Shown here piece by piece: positions 26,333 through 36,491 of a stretch of 64,000 bases of DNA. Below the pieces are notes generated by a model. That model made no database searches. It was not told the DNA's origin and was given only the letters and a program-made list of their open reading frames with translations. The translations under genes were made by a program, and so were the position numbers. Source of the stretch: an uncultured Gammaproteobacteria bacterium (GTDB lineage: Bacteria > Pseudomonadota > Gammaproteobacteria > Pseudomonadales > Pseudohongiellaceae); assembly GCA_913061515.1 (NCBI GenBank), contig CAJXSF010000001.1, forward strand, positions 62,001 through 126,000, read 5' to 3'. Within the stretch, counting starts at the first letter, position 1. Every line of letters starts with the position of its first letter.

Positions 26333-27166
26333 CTAATTTTTGAATCCTCGGAACGATTTAAACAAGGAATTTAATATACCCTTAGGCTCTTTGTGTGTTG
26401 GAAACAGATAGGCCGATGGGACAGCGATGTCGCTCAGTGCCAAACGCTCCTGGCGCATGATCTCGGCTTCGCATAGAGATTCAGGGTGGTGTAGTAATTG
26501 TGGAGTAATAAGATTATAGGCCTCGGCAAACTTGATGTGTGCGGGCAGGGTATAGGTGCGGAAACGGTTCAGCGCAAAAATAAACTCATCGAAAGCCGAG
26601 ATGCTTAGCTGTGAATGGTAAACGGCGATCGCGTCGCGTTTATTTTTCTCGTGAGCTGTAATATCGACTAGCACGTCAACGCGCGTCAGTGGCGCGCCAA
26701 TCTCATATTGTGCCACTCGTAATTCACGTCCTTCGTTCACTAGGCGTCTGGCTGCTTCAATGACGATCCAGGCAGTGGCTCGATGGTCAGGGTGAATCTC
26801 ATTGATGGAAGGGGTCAGAATAAGGTCGGCGTTACTTTGTACGATTGCATCGCGTGCTGCCATAATTGTGCGCTCATCAACGGCGACGCTGCGATCTTTT
26901 TCTTTCCAAAAAACGACATTATTCAACCCAAGGATGGTAGCGGCTTGTCGGGTTTCGTTCTCTCGTACATCGGTGCCGGCCTTGCCGTGTTCACCATAGT
27001 CGCCCGAGGTCACTAGCACTGCGCTAGCAGGAATGCCGGCAGCTTTATAGGCGCTCAATAAACCGCCGCATCCGAGTGCTTCATCATCGGGGTGCGGGGC
27101 AAAGACGATTGCCTCTTTGCACTCGATCAATGGGCTAGCTTGGTAGGGTGTTAGGCGCGATTCCAT
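26333..27166 (-). CDS. PIG-L (LmbE-like) deacetylase
   Basis: VFAPHPDDEALGCGGLLSAYKAAG; LILTPSINEIHPDHRAT. Confidence 0.9.
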   Translation of the reverse strand: MESRLTPYQASPLIECKEAIVFAPHPDDEALGCGGLLSAYKAAGIPASAVLVTSGDYGEHGKAGTDVRENETRQAATILGLNNVVFWKEKDRSVAVDERTIMAARDAIVQSNADLILTPSINEIHPDHRATAWIVIEAARRLVNEGRELRVAQYEIGAPLTRVDVLVDITAHEKNKRDAIAVYHSQLSISAFDEFIFALNRFRTYTLPAHIKFAEAYNLITPQLLHHPESLCEAEIMRQERLALSDIAVPSAYLFPTHKEPKGILNSLFKSFRGFKN

Positions 27167-27176
27167 CCCAGCTCTC

Positions 27177-27878
27177 TCAATTGATTTTGCGCAGGATAAT
27201 CGACTCGAGCACTTCGCCAATAAAATCTAGAAACATCGTATCCAGATCGGCATTGAAATAATCTTGCGCTTTATTGCCAATGGCTAAAACGCCTAGCATA
27301 CGGTCACGCCCAATAGGACAAAGCGCGACGGAGCGTACTCCAGTCCCGTAGTGAGGAAACAAAAAGTTAGCGGTTTGCTTTTCAATGTTTTTGCAAAGTG
27401 TTTTTCGATCGCGTATGAGCGTAGGGAAGACATCTTGCAAAAAATCCGCTGACTCAATGCGCGTGTTTTCAACATTGTTTAGATCGTCCGAGGAAAAGAG
27501 AATAACACTGCTAGCATCGATGCCCGGTTGTGTATTTAAGTTGGCCTCGGTTGCACTGGCAATTTGTGAGACATCGTTTTCCATTAAAAGTGCAAGAATA
27601 AGCGCGCGAGTCACATTAAAAAGTTGATCGTTGTATTTGGCATTTTCTAACAATGTATTTAATGTGTGTCGTGATTCGATACTGCGTTCGCGCAATACTT
27701 TAACCTGTCTTTCCAGCAAAGAGATGGCTTTGCCGCTTTCATGGGGCAGGGTTATCTCTGCGAGCAAGCTGTCACGATTGATAAAAAAATCAGGGTTCTC
27801 TTGCAAATACTGCGCGACTTGCTCAGCAGTCACGGCGCTTTTTTCTTTGTTTTGTTTTGCCGAGGTCTCACTTGTCAT
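27177..27878 (-). CDS. DUF484 family protein (GAF-like)
   Basis: EQVAQYLQENPDFFINRDSLLAEITLPHESGKAISLLERQVKVLRER; just downstream of dapF. Confidence 0.9.
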   Translation of the reverse strand: MTSETSAKQNKEKSAVTAEQVAQYLQENPDFFINRDSLLAEITLPHESGKAISLLERQVKVLRERSIESRHTLNTLLENAKYNDQLFNVTRALILALLMENDVSQIASATEANLNTQPGIDASSVILFSSDDLNNVENTRIESADFLQDVFPTLIRDRKTLCKNIEKQTANFLFPHYGTGVRSVALCPIGRDRMLGVLAIGNKAQDYFNADLDTMFLDFIGEVLESIILRKIN

Positions 27879-27897
27879 AGGCCTAGTTTATTTCCTA

Positions 27898-28752
27898 TTA
27901 GTCTAAAATCTTGTTGATGTCGATTTGGCCTTCAAAAACGCTTACTGCTGGCCCGTGCATTAATATTGAGTTGTCGCCTCCTTCCCATGTGAGGGTCAAG
28001 TCGCCCCCTGTAAGGTGGGCACACACTTGAGTGTCTAATAAACCGGCGGCGTGACCGCAGGCAAAGGCGGCACAAGCGCCGGTGCCGCAAGCAAGTGTTT
28101 CTCCTGCGCCGCGTTCGAAAACTCGCAGTTTGATCGTTTGGCGATCAATGATTTCCATAAAGCCTACGTTCACACCCTGTGGGAAATCTGGGTGAGCGCC
28201 TAGGGCCGCGCCGATCTCTTTAACTGGCGTCGTGTCTACGTTGTCAACGACGATCACAGCATGAGGGTTGCCCATAGAAGCGCAATAGAACTCGACCTCT
28301 TGCTGTTCACCATTGTCGCTAATCGTTCTGCAATATTTTTGCGCAGGTGCGGCGTGAAATGGCAGTGCCGCGGGATCAAAGTTGGGTGGTCCCATGTCGA
28401 CAGTGACATCACCATTGTCTTTAATATGCAGAACAATTTTGCCGCACTTAGTTTTTACGTGCAGGGTGTGCTTCTGTGTTAAGCCTTTGTCGAGGACGAA
28501 GCGCGCAAAGCATCGCGCTCCATTGCCACAATGTTCCACCTCGGAGCCGTCACAATTATAGATTCGATAATTAAAATCGATATCGGGTTCTGTAGGCGCT
28601 TCGATTATTAGAAGTTGGTCGAACCCAATGCCGAAATGACGGTCGCTGAGTGAGCGAATGAGCGCTTCATTCAACTCGACTGGCGTCGATATAAGGTCCA
28701 AGACTATAAAGTCATTGCCTAGACCGTGCATTTTTGTAAATGGTAAAAGCAT
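27898..28752 (-). CDS. dapF: Diaminopimelate epimerase
   Basis: FTKMHGLGNDFIVLD; EHCGNGARCFARF; ERGAGETLACGTGACAA. Confidence 0.97.
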   Translation of the reverse strand: MLLPFTKMHGLGNDFIVLDLISTPVELNEALIRSLSDRHFGIGFDQLLIIEAPTEPDIDFNYRIYNCDGSEVEHCGNGARCFARFVLDKGLTQKHTLHVKTKCGKIVLHIKDNGDVTVDMGPPNFDPAALPFHAAPAQKYCRTISDNGEQQEVEFYCASMGNPHAVIVVDNVDTTPVKEIGAALGAHPDFPQGVNVGFMEIIDRQTIKLRVFERGAGETLACGTGACAAFACGHAAGLLDTQVCAHLTGGDLTLTWEGGDNSILMHGPAVSVFEGQIDINKILD

Positions 28753-28764
28753 AGTGTCTCTGTC

Positions 28765-30015
28765 TTAAAGTACTGTCTCGAGCGCTAATTGGTAATCGAG
28801 TGTTTCACGTTGGCGAACAACTGTAGCTTTTTTACCGTCTACCATAATCTCGGCAGCGCGGTTGCGAGTGTTGTAATTGGAGCTCATTACAAAACCATAG
28901 GCGCCGGCTGTGCAAACGGCGAGTAAGTCGCCCTGTGCCAAACTAAGTGTTCGTTCTTTCCCCAAGAAATCGCCCGACTCACAGACAGGGCCAACGATGT
29001 CGTACTCAGCGCTATTTTGCCCCGGGCGTTCGCTATTATTCACCGGAATAATATTCTGCCATGCGCCATATAACGCTGGGCGTAGTAAGTCATTCATTGC
29101 CCCGTCAACAATAGCAAAGTTCTTGTGGGAGTTGTGCTTTAAATACTCGACTTTTGTCACGAAAATGCCGGCATCAGCGCATATTGATCGCCCAGGTTCT
29201 AGGAATAGGCTAAGCCCACGCCCTTCGATTTTGGCAAGAATGGCTTTAATAAAGTCACCCGTTGGTGGGGGCGTCTCATCACGGTAGCTCACACCTAAAC
29301 CGCCACCGATATCGAAGTGCTTAATATGGATGCCGTTGCTGCTGAGCTCGTCCACTAACAGCAATAGGCGATCGATAGCATCAAGATAGGGGGCAATGCT
29401 TGTTAACTGAGAACCGATATGACAGTCCACGCCCACAATCTCAATATGCGGCATTTGTGCTGCGCGCAAATAGACTTCTGGGGCGGTTTCGATGGCAATG
29501 CCAAACTTGTTTTCCTTAAGGCCCGTGGAAATATAGGGATGGGTGCCCGCATCGACATCTGGATTCACCCGTAAAGAGATAGGGGCGCGCATACCTAAGC
29601 GCTCAGCAACGGCGTTGATGCGATCGAGCTCAGATTCGGATTCGATGTTGAAGCAGCGAATGCCGTGTGCAAGCGCGCTGGCGATCTCCTGTTCTGTTTT
29701 GCCTAGGCCGGAGAAGATAACTTTGTTGGGATCGCCACCTGCTCGAATGACGCGCTCAAGCTCGCCACCTGAGACAATATCAAACCCTGCGCCTTTCTGG
29801 GCAAGTACGTTGAGTACCGCGAGGTTTGAATTGGCCTTCACTGCGAAACATGTCAGGTGGTCTACCCCTTGGAGGGCTTCTTCGTAGGCGAGTAGGTTCT
29901 GCTCTAAGGCCGCTCTTGAATAGATAAAACAAGGCGTGCCGTGAGCTTGCGCGATTTCTGGGACTGAGAGTGCTTCGGCATGAAGGACATTGTCGATATA
30001 GGAAAAAACTGGCAT
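28765..30015 (-). CDS. lysA: Diaminopimelate decarboxylase
   Basis: CFAVKANSNLAVL; GAGFDIVSGGELERV; HIGSQL; GPVCESGDFLGK. Confidence 0.97.
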   Translation of the reverse strand: MPVFSYIDNVLHAEALSVPEIAQAHGTPCFIYSRAALEQNLLAYEEALQGVDHLTCFAVKANSNLAVLNVLAQKGAGFDIVSGGELERVIRAGGDPNKVIFSGLGKTEQEIASALAHGIRCFNIESESELDRINAVAERLGMRAPISLRVNPDVDAGTHPYISTGLKENKFGIAIETAPEVYLRAAQMPHIEIVGVDCHIGSQLTSIAPYLDAIDRLLLLVDELSSNGIHIKHFDIGGGLGVSYRDETPPPTGDFIKAILAKIEGRGLSLFLEPGRSICADAGIFVTKVEYLKHNSHKNFAIVDGAMNDLLRPALYGAWQNIIPVNNSERPGQNSAEYDIVGPVCESGDFLGKERTLSLAQGDLLAVCTAGAYGFVMSSNYNTRNRAAEIMVDGKKATVVRQRETLDYQLALETVL

Positions 30016-30057
30016 TCGGGAGATAACCTGCGGGGCAAAAAGTATTTAAGTGATGCT

Positions 30058-30165
30058 CTACAGAGCGGTCACCGCGGGTGCGCTCTGGTCTGGCCTTTGA
30101 AGGGGACCCTTTTGTCCGCAACTCAGCAGGCTACAGCTTAGGATGATAATCAGGAGCAGGCGCAT
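30058..30165 (-). CDS. lptM: Small LptM/LppL (YifL-like) lipoprotein, 35 aa
   Basis: Reverse complement reads MRLLLIIILSCSLLSCGQKGPLQRPDQSAPAVTAL-stop; lipobox LLSC followed by GQKGPL, directly upstream of lysA. Absent from the ORF track. Confidence 0.9.
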   Translation of the reverse strand: MRLLLIIILSCSLLSCGQKGPLQRPDQSAPAVTAL

Positions 30166-30423
30166 AAAATCAGTCACTTATAATCATAGTTTCGATTTTT
30201 GTGGTGGCGAGATTATACCCGTAGTGGATTCGCAAAAGCCATGGCAGTTCACATACGCCTTATCGGATACAGTCTTGAAAAACCCCATGCTCAGCCCTAT
30301 AGTTGCCCATCGAGTTTATGGTGACACGCTTGGACGTGGCCGCTAGCCCTGCGCTTCTTTTGAACGAAGGTGCTCGTTTATAGAAGCCTTGATTTTCGTG
30401 CCAAAGTATTCGGAAAAGTAAAT

Positions 30424-31407
30424 ATGATTGAAATTAGTCACTTAACGAAGAAGTTCGATAGTTTTACCGCAGTAGATGACTTGAGTTTTACTGTTAAAGA
30501 AGGCGAGGTCTTAGGGTTCCTAGGGCCCAATGGCGCCGGTAAGTCCACCACGATGAAGGTGATCACAGGCTTCCTATCGCCGAGCTCGGGAAAAGTCAGT
30601 GTCGATGGGCACGATATTGCCGAGGATCCGATCGCTGTAAAGTCGCTTATCGGCTATCTCCCAGAGGGAGCGCCTAGCTACCCTGACATGACGACACTCG
30701 ATTTTCTAAACTTTGTCGCCGAGATTCGCGGTTTCACAGGAGAGGAGAAGCAGCGTCGGATCGACAAAGTGATTGACGATGTCGAGTTGCGTTCGGTCTG
30801 TCATAAGACAATCGATACCCTATCTAAGGGCTTCAAGCGTCGGGTAGGTTTGGCACAGGCAATCCTGCATGATCCGAAAGTCCTTATTTTGGATGAGCCC
30901 ACTGACGGACTCGACCCCAATCAAAAACACCATGTACGTAATTTAATCCGCAATCTCGCCAAAGACAAAATTGTGATTATCTCCACGCACATCCTAGAAG
31001 AGGTCAGTGCAGTGTGTAGTCGGGCGATCATCATCGCTGGTGGTCGAATTCTTGCTGATGGCACGCCGAAAGAGCTTGAATCGCGCTCGAACTATCACGG
31101 TGCAGTCAGTATTACCTTAAGTGAAGACTTTGACCTGCGCGCGGCGCTAGCCGATGACGCTGATGTGCGCGACATCGAACAAGTGGATGAGCAAGCGCAT
31201 CGCTACATACTGCTACCTGTGTCAGGCAAGCAGTTGTTTGCGAAGGTCTCGGAAAAATCACAGAACGGACATTGGCCGGTGACCGAGTTTCACCTAGTCG
31301 AAGGGTTGCTAGAAGATTATTTCCGTCACGTCACACAAGACTCTGCTTTGGTCTCTGCCGTGCAGAGCAAAGCAGACACTTCCTCCACTACAGTGCAGCA
31401 GGGATGA
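30424..31407 (+). CDS. ABC transporter ATP-binding protein (GldA-like)
   Basis: MIEISHLTKKFDSFTAVDDLSFTVKEGEVLGFLGPNGAGKSTTMKVITG; LSKGFKRRVGLAQA; ILDEPTDGLDPNQ. Confidence 0.92.
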   Translation: MIEISHLTKKFDSFTAVDDLSFTVKEGEVLGFLGPNGAGKSTTMKVITGFLSPSSGKVSVDGHDIAEDPIAVKSLIGYLPEGAPSYPDMTTLDFLNFVAEIRGFTGEEKQRRIDKVIDDVELRSVCHKTIDTLSKGFKRRVGLAQAILHDPKVLILDEPTDGLDPNQKHHVRNLIRNLAKDKIVIISTHILEEVSAVCSRAIIIAGGRILADGTPKELESRSNYHGAVSITLSEDFDLRAALADDADVRDIEQVDEQAHRYILLPVSGKQLFAKVSEKSQNGHWPVTEFHLVEGLLEDYFRHVTQDSALVSAVQSKADTSSTTVQQG

Positions 31408-31411
31408 AGCT

Positions 31412-32143
31412 ATGAATAATATGTATTTTATCTTTAAGCGTGAATTAGCTAGCTATTTTACGACGCCGTTAGCCTATGTGTTTATCGTGATTTTCTTGGT
31501 TATGAGCGGCATATTTACATTTGATATGGGGGCGTTCTACGAGCGCGGTCAGGCGGACTTGTCGCCGTTCTTTGGATTTCACCCTTGGTTGTATTTGTTC
31601 ATGATTCCGGCCATCGCAATGGGGCTTTGGGCAGATGAGCGCAAGACTGGCACTATCGAATTGCTTATGACTTTGCCGGTAAAGTTGTCGGACATGGTGC
31701 TAGGTAAATACCTAGCTGCTTGGGTGCTATGCGGAGTTGCACTGGGTTTGACGGTGCCAATTTGGTTCACCGTTAATTATCTTGGTGACCCTGATAATGG
31801 TGTTATTTTTGCGGCCTATCTTGGCAGCTGGTTAATGGCGGGCGGCTTCTTGGCCATCGGCTCGTGCATGTCTGCGATGACGCGTAATTCGATTATTGCA
31901 TTCATTATGACTGTCGCCATTTGTTTTGTCTTTGTCGCATGTGGCACAGAGATTGTTCTCAACGCTTTTGCATGGGCGCCGCAGTTCTTGGTCGATGCCA
32001 TTGCCGGGCTTAGTTTTTTGACTCATTTTGACTCAATAAGCAAAGGGGTTTTGGACATTCGAGATATTTTATTTTTTATAGTTTTCATTGCATCGTGGCT
32101 GTTTGCCTCCGCGATTGTTATTGAAATCAAGAAAGCAAACTAA
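31412..32143 (+). CDS. ABC transporter permease (GldF-like)
   Basis: FKRELASYFTTPLAYVFIVIFLVMSGIFTF; ADERKTGTIELLMTLPV. Confidence 0.9.
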   Translation: MNNMYFIFKRELASYFTTPLAYVFIVIFLVMSGIFTFDMGAFYERGQADLSPFFGFHPWLYLFMIPAIAMGLWADERKTGTIELLMTLPVKLSDMVLGKYLAAWVLCGVALGLTVPIWFTVNYLGDPDNGVIFAAYLGSWLMAGGFLAIGSCMSAMTRNSIIAFIMTVAICFVFVACGTEIVLNAFAWAPQFLVDAIAGLSFLTHFDSISKGVLDIRDILFFIVFIASWLFASAIVIEIKKAN

Positions 32144-32151
32144 GGGGTCTG

Positions 32152-34098
32152 ATGATGAATAGTAAGACGTTATTCTCTGCGACAGGCCTTGTGATTACAG
32201 GGCTGTTTCTCATTGTAAGTGTAGCGATGATCAGTTTGATTCCACGCTTACGCATCGATTTAACTGAAGATAATCTTTTCACCTTGGCCGATGGAACTCG
32301 CAGTATTGTGAGCAATCTCGACAAGCCGGTGGAGCTTTTATTCTTCTATTCTGAAGAGGCAACAGCCGATGTTCCACAGCTACGCTCCTACGGCAATCGC
32401 GTGCAAGAGCTCCTGCGTGAAATGGTCATTGCAAGTGATGGAAACCTAAGCTTGCGGGTGATCGATCCGATTCCCTTTTCTGAGGAAGAAGACGAAGCTG
32501 TTGAATACGGTGTGCAGCGTGTTCCTTTGAGTCAAGGTGGCGATCAAGTGTTCTTCGGCCTTGTAGCGCTAGATACGACAACGCTGCCTGGTGAGGATGC
32601 CGAGTCTGTTGCTGCTACGAATTTCAAAACGATCGGCTTGATTCGCCCTGATCAAGAAGAGTTTCTGGAGTATGAGTTTTCCAAGTTGATCACTCAGGTG
32701 GCTAATCCTGAGCCGCCTGTTGTGGGTTTTTTGTCAAAGCTACCGATCGATGGGGGTGTCAACACACAGACGATGACGCCGACCTCTCCTTGGATGATTA
32801 TGGACTCCATGCGACAGCTGTTTGAAGTGCGTCGTGTTAATCCTGATGTGCAAGTGATCGACGAAGAGATCAATATCTTGCTACTAGTGCATCCACAGGA
32901 CTTAAGCCCGCAAACGCTTTATGCAGTCGATCAATTTGTCTTGCGTGGTGGTAAGGCGATGGTGTTCGTAGACCCGAATGCAGATTCGCAGTCTCAGCCT
33001 GGCCAAGATGGTGTGCCGATCGCACTGCCGAACCAAGCCTCCGATGTGGCACAGTTGTTTGAAGCTTGGGGTGTCGAGTACGATCCAGAGCGTGTTGTCG
33101 CGGACCGTGAGCTTGCGTTGATGGTCAATGTAGGTGATGCGACACGTCCAGTGCAACATTATGGAATGCTAGGAGTGCAGCGCCCGGGTTTTGCTAACGA
33201 CATTATCACGAACGATTTGCAAGTCTTAAACTTCTCGTCAGTTGGTGCGTTATCGCAGGCCGAGGGTGCCACGACGACCTTTGATCCTCTCGTGTTGTCG
33301 AGCGCCGAGTCCATGTTGATGGAGGGGGAGTTCTTTAAGGCTTTGACTGACCCCACGATCTTATTGGACGAGTTTCAGGCGAGTGGAGAGCGCTATACGA
33401 TTGCAGCGCGTGTGTCTGGAAATGTGCGTACCGCATTCCCAGACGGTGCTCCAATGGTTGAAGGCGAGACAGAAGAAGACCTAAGCACAGCTGCTGAGGA
33501 GTCAGAAGCCCCTGTAGTGTTGCCTGCACATTTAAGTGAGTCACAAGGCACTGTCAACCTGATAGTGGTAGCTGATACTGATTTGCTGCGCGACAGGCTG
33601 TGGGTGCAGATTCAAAACTTCCTGGGGCAGCGTTTACCACAAGCGTTTGCTAGCAACGGGGATTTTTTGATGAATTCATTAGACAGTTTGGCTGGCAATG
33701 CAGAGTTGGTTACTATTCGTAGCCGCGGTCGATTTGCACGCCCATTCTTAGCTGTGCTTGATTTACAGCGCGATGCAGATGATCGTTTGCGTGAAGAAGA
33801 AAGCGAGTTGTTAGCAAACCTGCGCCAGACTGAGCAGCAAATCACTGCGCTGAATGCTAGTCGTGAAGGCAGTGGTCCATCGCCAGAGCAGCAGGCAGAG
33901 ATCGATCGGTTCTACGCGCAGCAGCTTGAAACTAGAAGAAGGTTGCGAGAAGTTCAGTTGACGTTGAACCGTGAGATTGAAAGCTTGGGCAGCACGTTGA
34001 AGTTTATCAACACAGCGTTGGTGCCAATCTTGTTAATCCTATTCGTTTTGATCATGGGCTATGTGCGCAATCGTCGCAGGAATGCCGCCCAAGTTTAA
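32152..34098 (+). CDS. GldG-like ABC-type auxiliary protein
   Basis: N- and C-terminal TM; DLTEDNLFTLADGTRSIVSNLDKPVELLFFYSEE; follows GldA/GldF-like genes. Confidence 0.88.
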   Translation: MMNSKTLFSATGLVITGLFLIVSVAMISLIPRLRIDLTEDNLFTLADGTRSIVSNLDKPVELLFFYSEEATADVPQLRSYGNRVQELLREMVIASDGNLSLRVIDPIPFSEEEDEAVEYGVQRVPLSQGGDQVFFGLVALDTTTLPGEDAESVAATNFKTIGLIRPDQEEFLEYEFSKLITQVANPEPPVVGFLSKLPIDGGVNTQTMTPTSPWMIMDSMRQLFEVRRVNPDVQVIDEEINILLLVHPQDLSPQTLYAVDQFVLRGGKAMVFVDPNADSQSQPGQDGVPIALPNQASDVAQLFEAWGVEYDPERVVADRELALMVNVGDATRPVQHYGMLGVQRPGFANDIITNDLQVLNFSSVGALSQAEGATTTFDPLVLSSAESMLMEGEFFKALTDPTILLDEFQASGERYTIAARVSGNVRTAFPDGAPMVEGETEEDLSTAAEESEAPVVLPAHLSESQGTVNLIVVADTDLLRDRLWVQIQNFLGQRLPQAFASNGDFLMNSLDSLAGNAELVTIRSRGRFARPFLAVLDLQRDADDRLREEESELLANLRQTEQQITALNASREGSGPSPEQQAEIDRFYAQQLETRRRLREVQLTLNREIESLGSTLKFINTALVPILLILFVLIMGYVRNRRRNAAQV

Positions 34099-34111
34099 AT
34101 GCAAGTAGAAT

Positions 34112-34150
34112 AAAGGCCGCTACATATTCATGTCGCGGCCTTTGCTTTTT
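34112..34150 (+). terminator. Intrinsic terminator (AAAGGCCGC ... GCGGCCTTT then gcttttt)
   Basis: 9-bp perfect stem, 14-nt loop, T-rich tail, between convergent genes. Confidence 0.8.
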
Positions 34151-35489
34151 AGGACTCTTCCCGAGGCTCATGTAGGTGTTCTTGCTCGTAAGGCAGATGA
34201 ACAAGGACATGAGTTCCCACGCCGACTTCACTTGTGATCTCCAGCCTTCCACCATGGGCTTGCGCAATGAGCCGGCACAGATACAGCCCCAAACCAAAGC
34301 CGCCGGTATTGCGTTGCCGCGCGCTGTCTGCGCGATAAAAGGGCTCGCTCAAATGCTCCATGTGTTCAGCAGAGATTCCCTCGCCTTGATCCTCAACCTC
34401 TAATGTCACAAAGTCATCCGAGAATGAAACACGCACAGTGATCGGATTGTCTCGCCCGTGACGGATGGCATTATTGACTATATTGGTCAGTAAGAGGCGT
34501 GTGCGTAATTTGTCGATAGAGACAGAGCTGTCGTGGTCTGGGCGCTCAAATATAACGCCGCCTTTATAATCATGGTAAGCCTGCAATACTAAGCCAATAT
34601 AATCTGCAAAATCGACATGCTCGGCGATAAGCGCTTGGTGTTGGTTGCTTAATCTTTCTGCTTCAATCAAATCAGAAATCAATAAGTCGATCTCGTTAAT
34701 ATCGTCACCTAAGGCTTCCTTAATCATGCCTTCTTCTAAGAATTCGAGCTGAAGTTTAGCGCGCGTGATTGGCGTGCGTAGCTCATGGCTAATTGCCAGT
34801 AGTAATTGGCGTTTGGCTTCAAGCATAGACTGCAGCGAGTCAGCCATATGATTCACACTATCGGTTAGCTCGCCTAGCTCATCGTGTCGTTGGGATTTCA
34901 CACGGTAACTGAGATCGCCATCGCAAATGCGTTCGGCGCCTTCTCTTAACTGTCGCACGGGTTCTAATAGACGGCGTACTAACCAAAAATTAAGCAGTAA
35001 GACGAGTGCCCCGATCGCTAAACCGACATAGACAACGATATAGTCGTACTCGCTAAGAGTCGGTACGCGCCGATTGAGGTAATATTCGTAGCCGCCACGA
35101 GAAACGCGAATGACGTCTTCGCTGCCGACTTCTAGCATTTGCGCTTCGTCTGAGAGTCGGCGCACGAAAACCGCTTCGGAAATGTCCAAATCATTCTGAT
35201 CGTCGGACTGCCAGTTAATATGCGGGCTGCGAATAATAATTGTCAGCGATAATTCTTGCGAGAGCTGCGAGGCGCGCGCTAAATCGGGCGGAACGCCGAT
35301 GTTGTCTACGATAAGCGTAATATTGTCGAGGTAGAAGTCAGGCAGCGGGCTGAGTCTTTCGGATCGCCAGTTTTGGTCGATCTGCCGGATAGACAGCGTA
35401 ATGATGATGAAAAACACCAGAACAGTAGCGCTGAAAATCAAGAAGAGGCGAAAGAACAGCGAATTGTTGATGCGAGAGACCAAGGTCAT
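34149..35489 (-). CDS. Sensor histidine kinase (HAMP, HisKA, HATPase; RstB-like)
   Basis: LLEPVRQLREGAERICDGDLSYRV; AISHELRTPITRAKLQLEFL; DQGEGIS; GGFGLGLYLCRLIAQAHGG. Confidence 0.92.
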   Translation of the reverse strand: MTLVSRINNSLFFRLFLIFSATVLVFFIIITLSIRQIDQNWRSERLSPLPDFYLDNITLIVDNIGVPPDLARASQLSQELSLTIIIRSPHINWQSDDQNDLDISEAVFVRRLSDEAQMLEVGSEDVIRVSRGGYEYYLNRRVPTLSEYDYIVVYVGLAIGALVLLLNFWLVRRLLEPVRQLREGAERICDGDLSYRVKSQRHDELGELTDSVNHMADSLQSMLEAKRQLLLAISHELRTPITRAKLQLEFLEEGMIKEALGDDINEIDLLISDLIEAERLSNQHQALIAEHVDFADYIGLVLQAYHDYKGGVIFERPDHDSSVSIDKLRTRLLLTNIVNNAIRHGRDNPITVRVSFSDDFVTLEVEDQGEGISAEHMEHLSEPFYRADSARQRNTGGFGLGLYLCRLIAQAHGGRLEITSEVGVGTHVLVHLPYEQEHLHEPREES

Positions 35490-35552
35490 GGGGCAATTGC
35501 TTCCTTTTTGTCGCTGCCATCGTAGCGGCGATGGCAGCTAGGAAAAGTGGGC

Positions 35553-36254
35553 CTAAACGGGCTCTCCGACGAAAGTATAGCCTCGCCCCCACACTGTCTT
35601 GATGAACCGCGGTGTTTTAGATGTGTCGTTGAGCTTGTGACGCAGGCGGCTTACCAGGGTATCGACCGCGCGTGAAAACAGTTCAGCATCAATGCCGCGA
35701 AGGCGATTCATTAGTTCGTCCCGCGTAAAAGTCTTATTTGGGGACTGCATAAATAAAATAAGTAGCTCATATTCCATCGTCGTGAGCTCGATGAGCTCGT
35801 CGTCTAGTTTCACAATACGACGAACAGTATCGACTTCTAAGCCCTGAATTTTCGGGACTTCTTGTTGGCTGCGCGCTTCATCACTCGTGCGGCGAAGGAT
35901 ATTGCTAATGCGAGCGACTAGTTCGCGGGGCTCAAAGGGCTTCGGTAGATAGTCGTCTGCCCCAAGCTCTAAACCAACAATACGATCCGTGACTTCGCCG
36001 TGTGCAGTAAGCATCAGAATGGGGAGTTGGCCGTAAATCGCAGATTTAGCGCGAATCTCTCGACAGATCTCAAACCCATCCTTTTCGGGCAACATGACAT
36101 CTAAAATCAGCAAGTCAGGTTTGTTGCGTTTTAAGTGCTCAAACCCCTTGGATGGTGTAGTCGCTGCCGTGACTGTCATGTCATAGCGCTCAAGATACTG
36201 AGTCAGTAATTGGCCCAGTTTTTCATCATCGTCAATTAACAGAATCTGTTTCAT
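35553..36254 (-). CDS. OmpR-family response regulator (RstA-like)
   Basis: ILLIDDDEKLGQLL; LLILDVMLPEKDGFEICREI; DDYLPKPFEPRELVARI; winged helix ending KTVWGRGYTFVG. Confidence 0.93.
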   Translation of the reverse strand: MKQILLIDDDEKLGQLLTQYLERYDMTVTAATTPSKGFEHLKRNKPDLLILDVMLPEKDGFEICREIRAKSAIYGQLPILMLTAHGEVTDRIVGLELGADDYLPKPFEPRELVARISNILRRTSDEARSQQEVPKIQGLEVDTVRRIVKLDDELIELTTMEYELLILFMQSPNKTFTRDELMNRLRGIDAELFSRAVDTLVSRLRHKLNDTSKTPRFIKTVWGRGYTFVGEPV

Positions 36255-36491
36255 AGGGTATTGCTTTTCCGGCGCCGAAATTGGCCTACTAAAAAGGTGG
36301 TTTGAGTTTACGAATTCAAGCCATGGAAATCAATCGGAACAGTGTGTGAAGGTCATTTAAACTTACGGGCTACGAGTGCTCCAAATCCTTAAAACACAGG
36401 CAAATGGGTGCTTTTGAGGGTGCTGCAATAGTATCATTGCGCGCAGATTGCACTAGCCTTACACAAGACAGCCCAAAATCGAGTAAATGTC

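Noticed and set aside
30143-30346. 67-aa ORF divergent from lptM, considered as a CyaY (frataxin) remnant because cyaY often lies there
   Set aside because: Sequence shows no frataxin motifs; likely spurious.
35338-35592. 84-aa minus ORF between the RstA-like and RstB-like genes
   Set aside because: Alternative frame of the kinase N-terminus and spacer; Arg/Ala-rich shadow.
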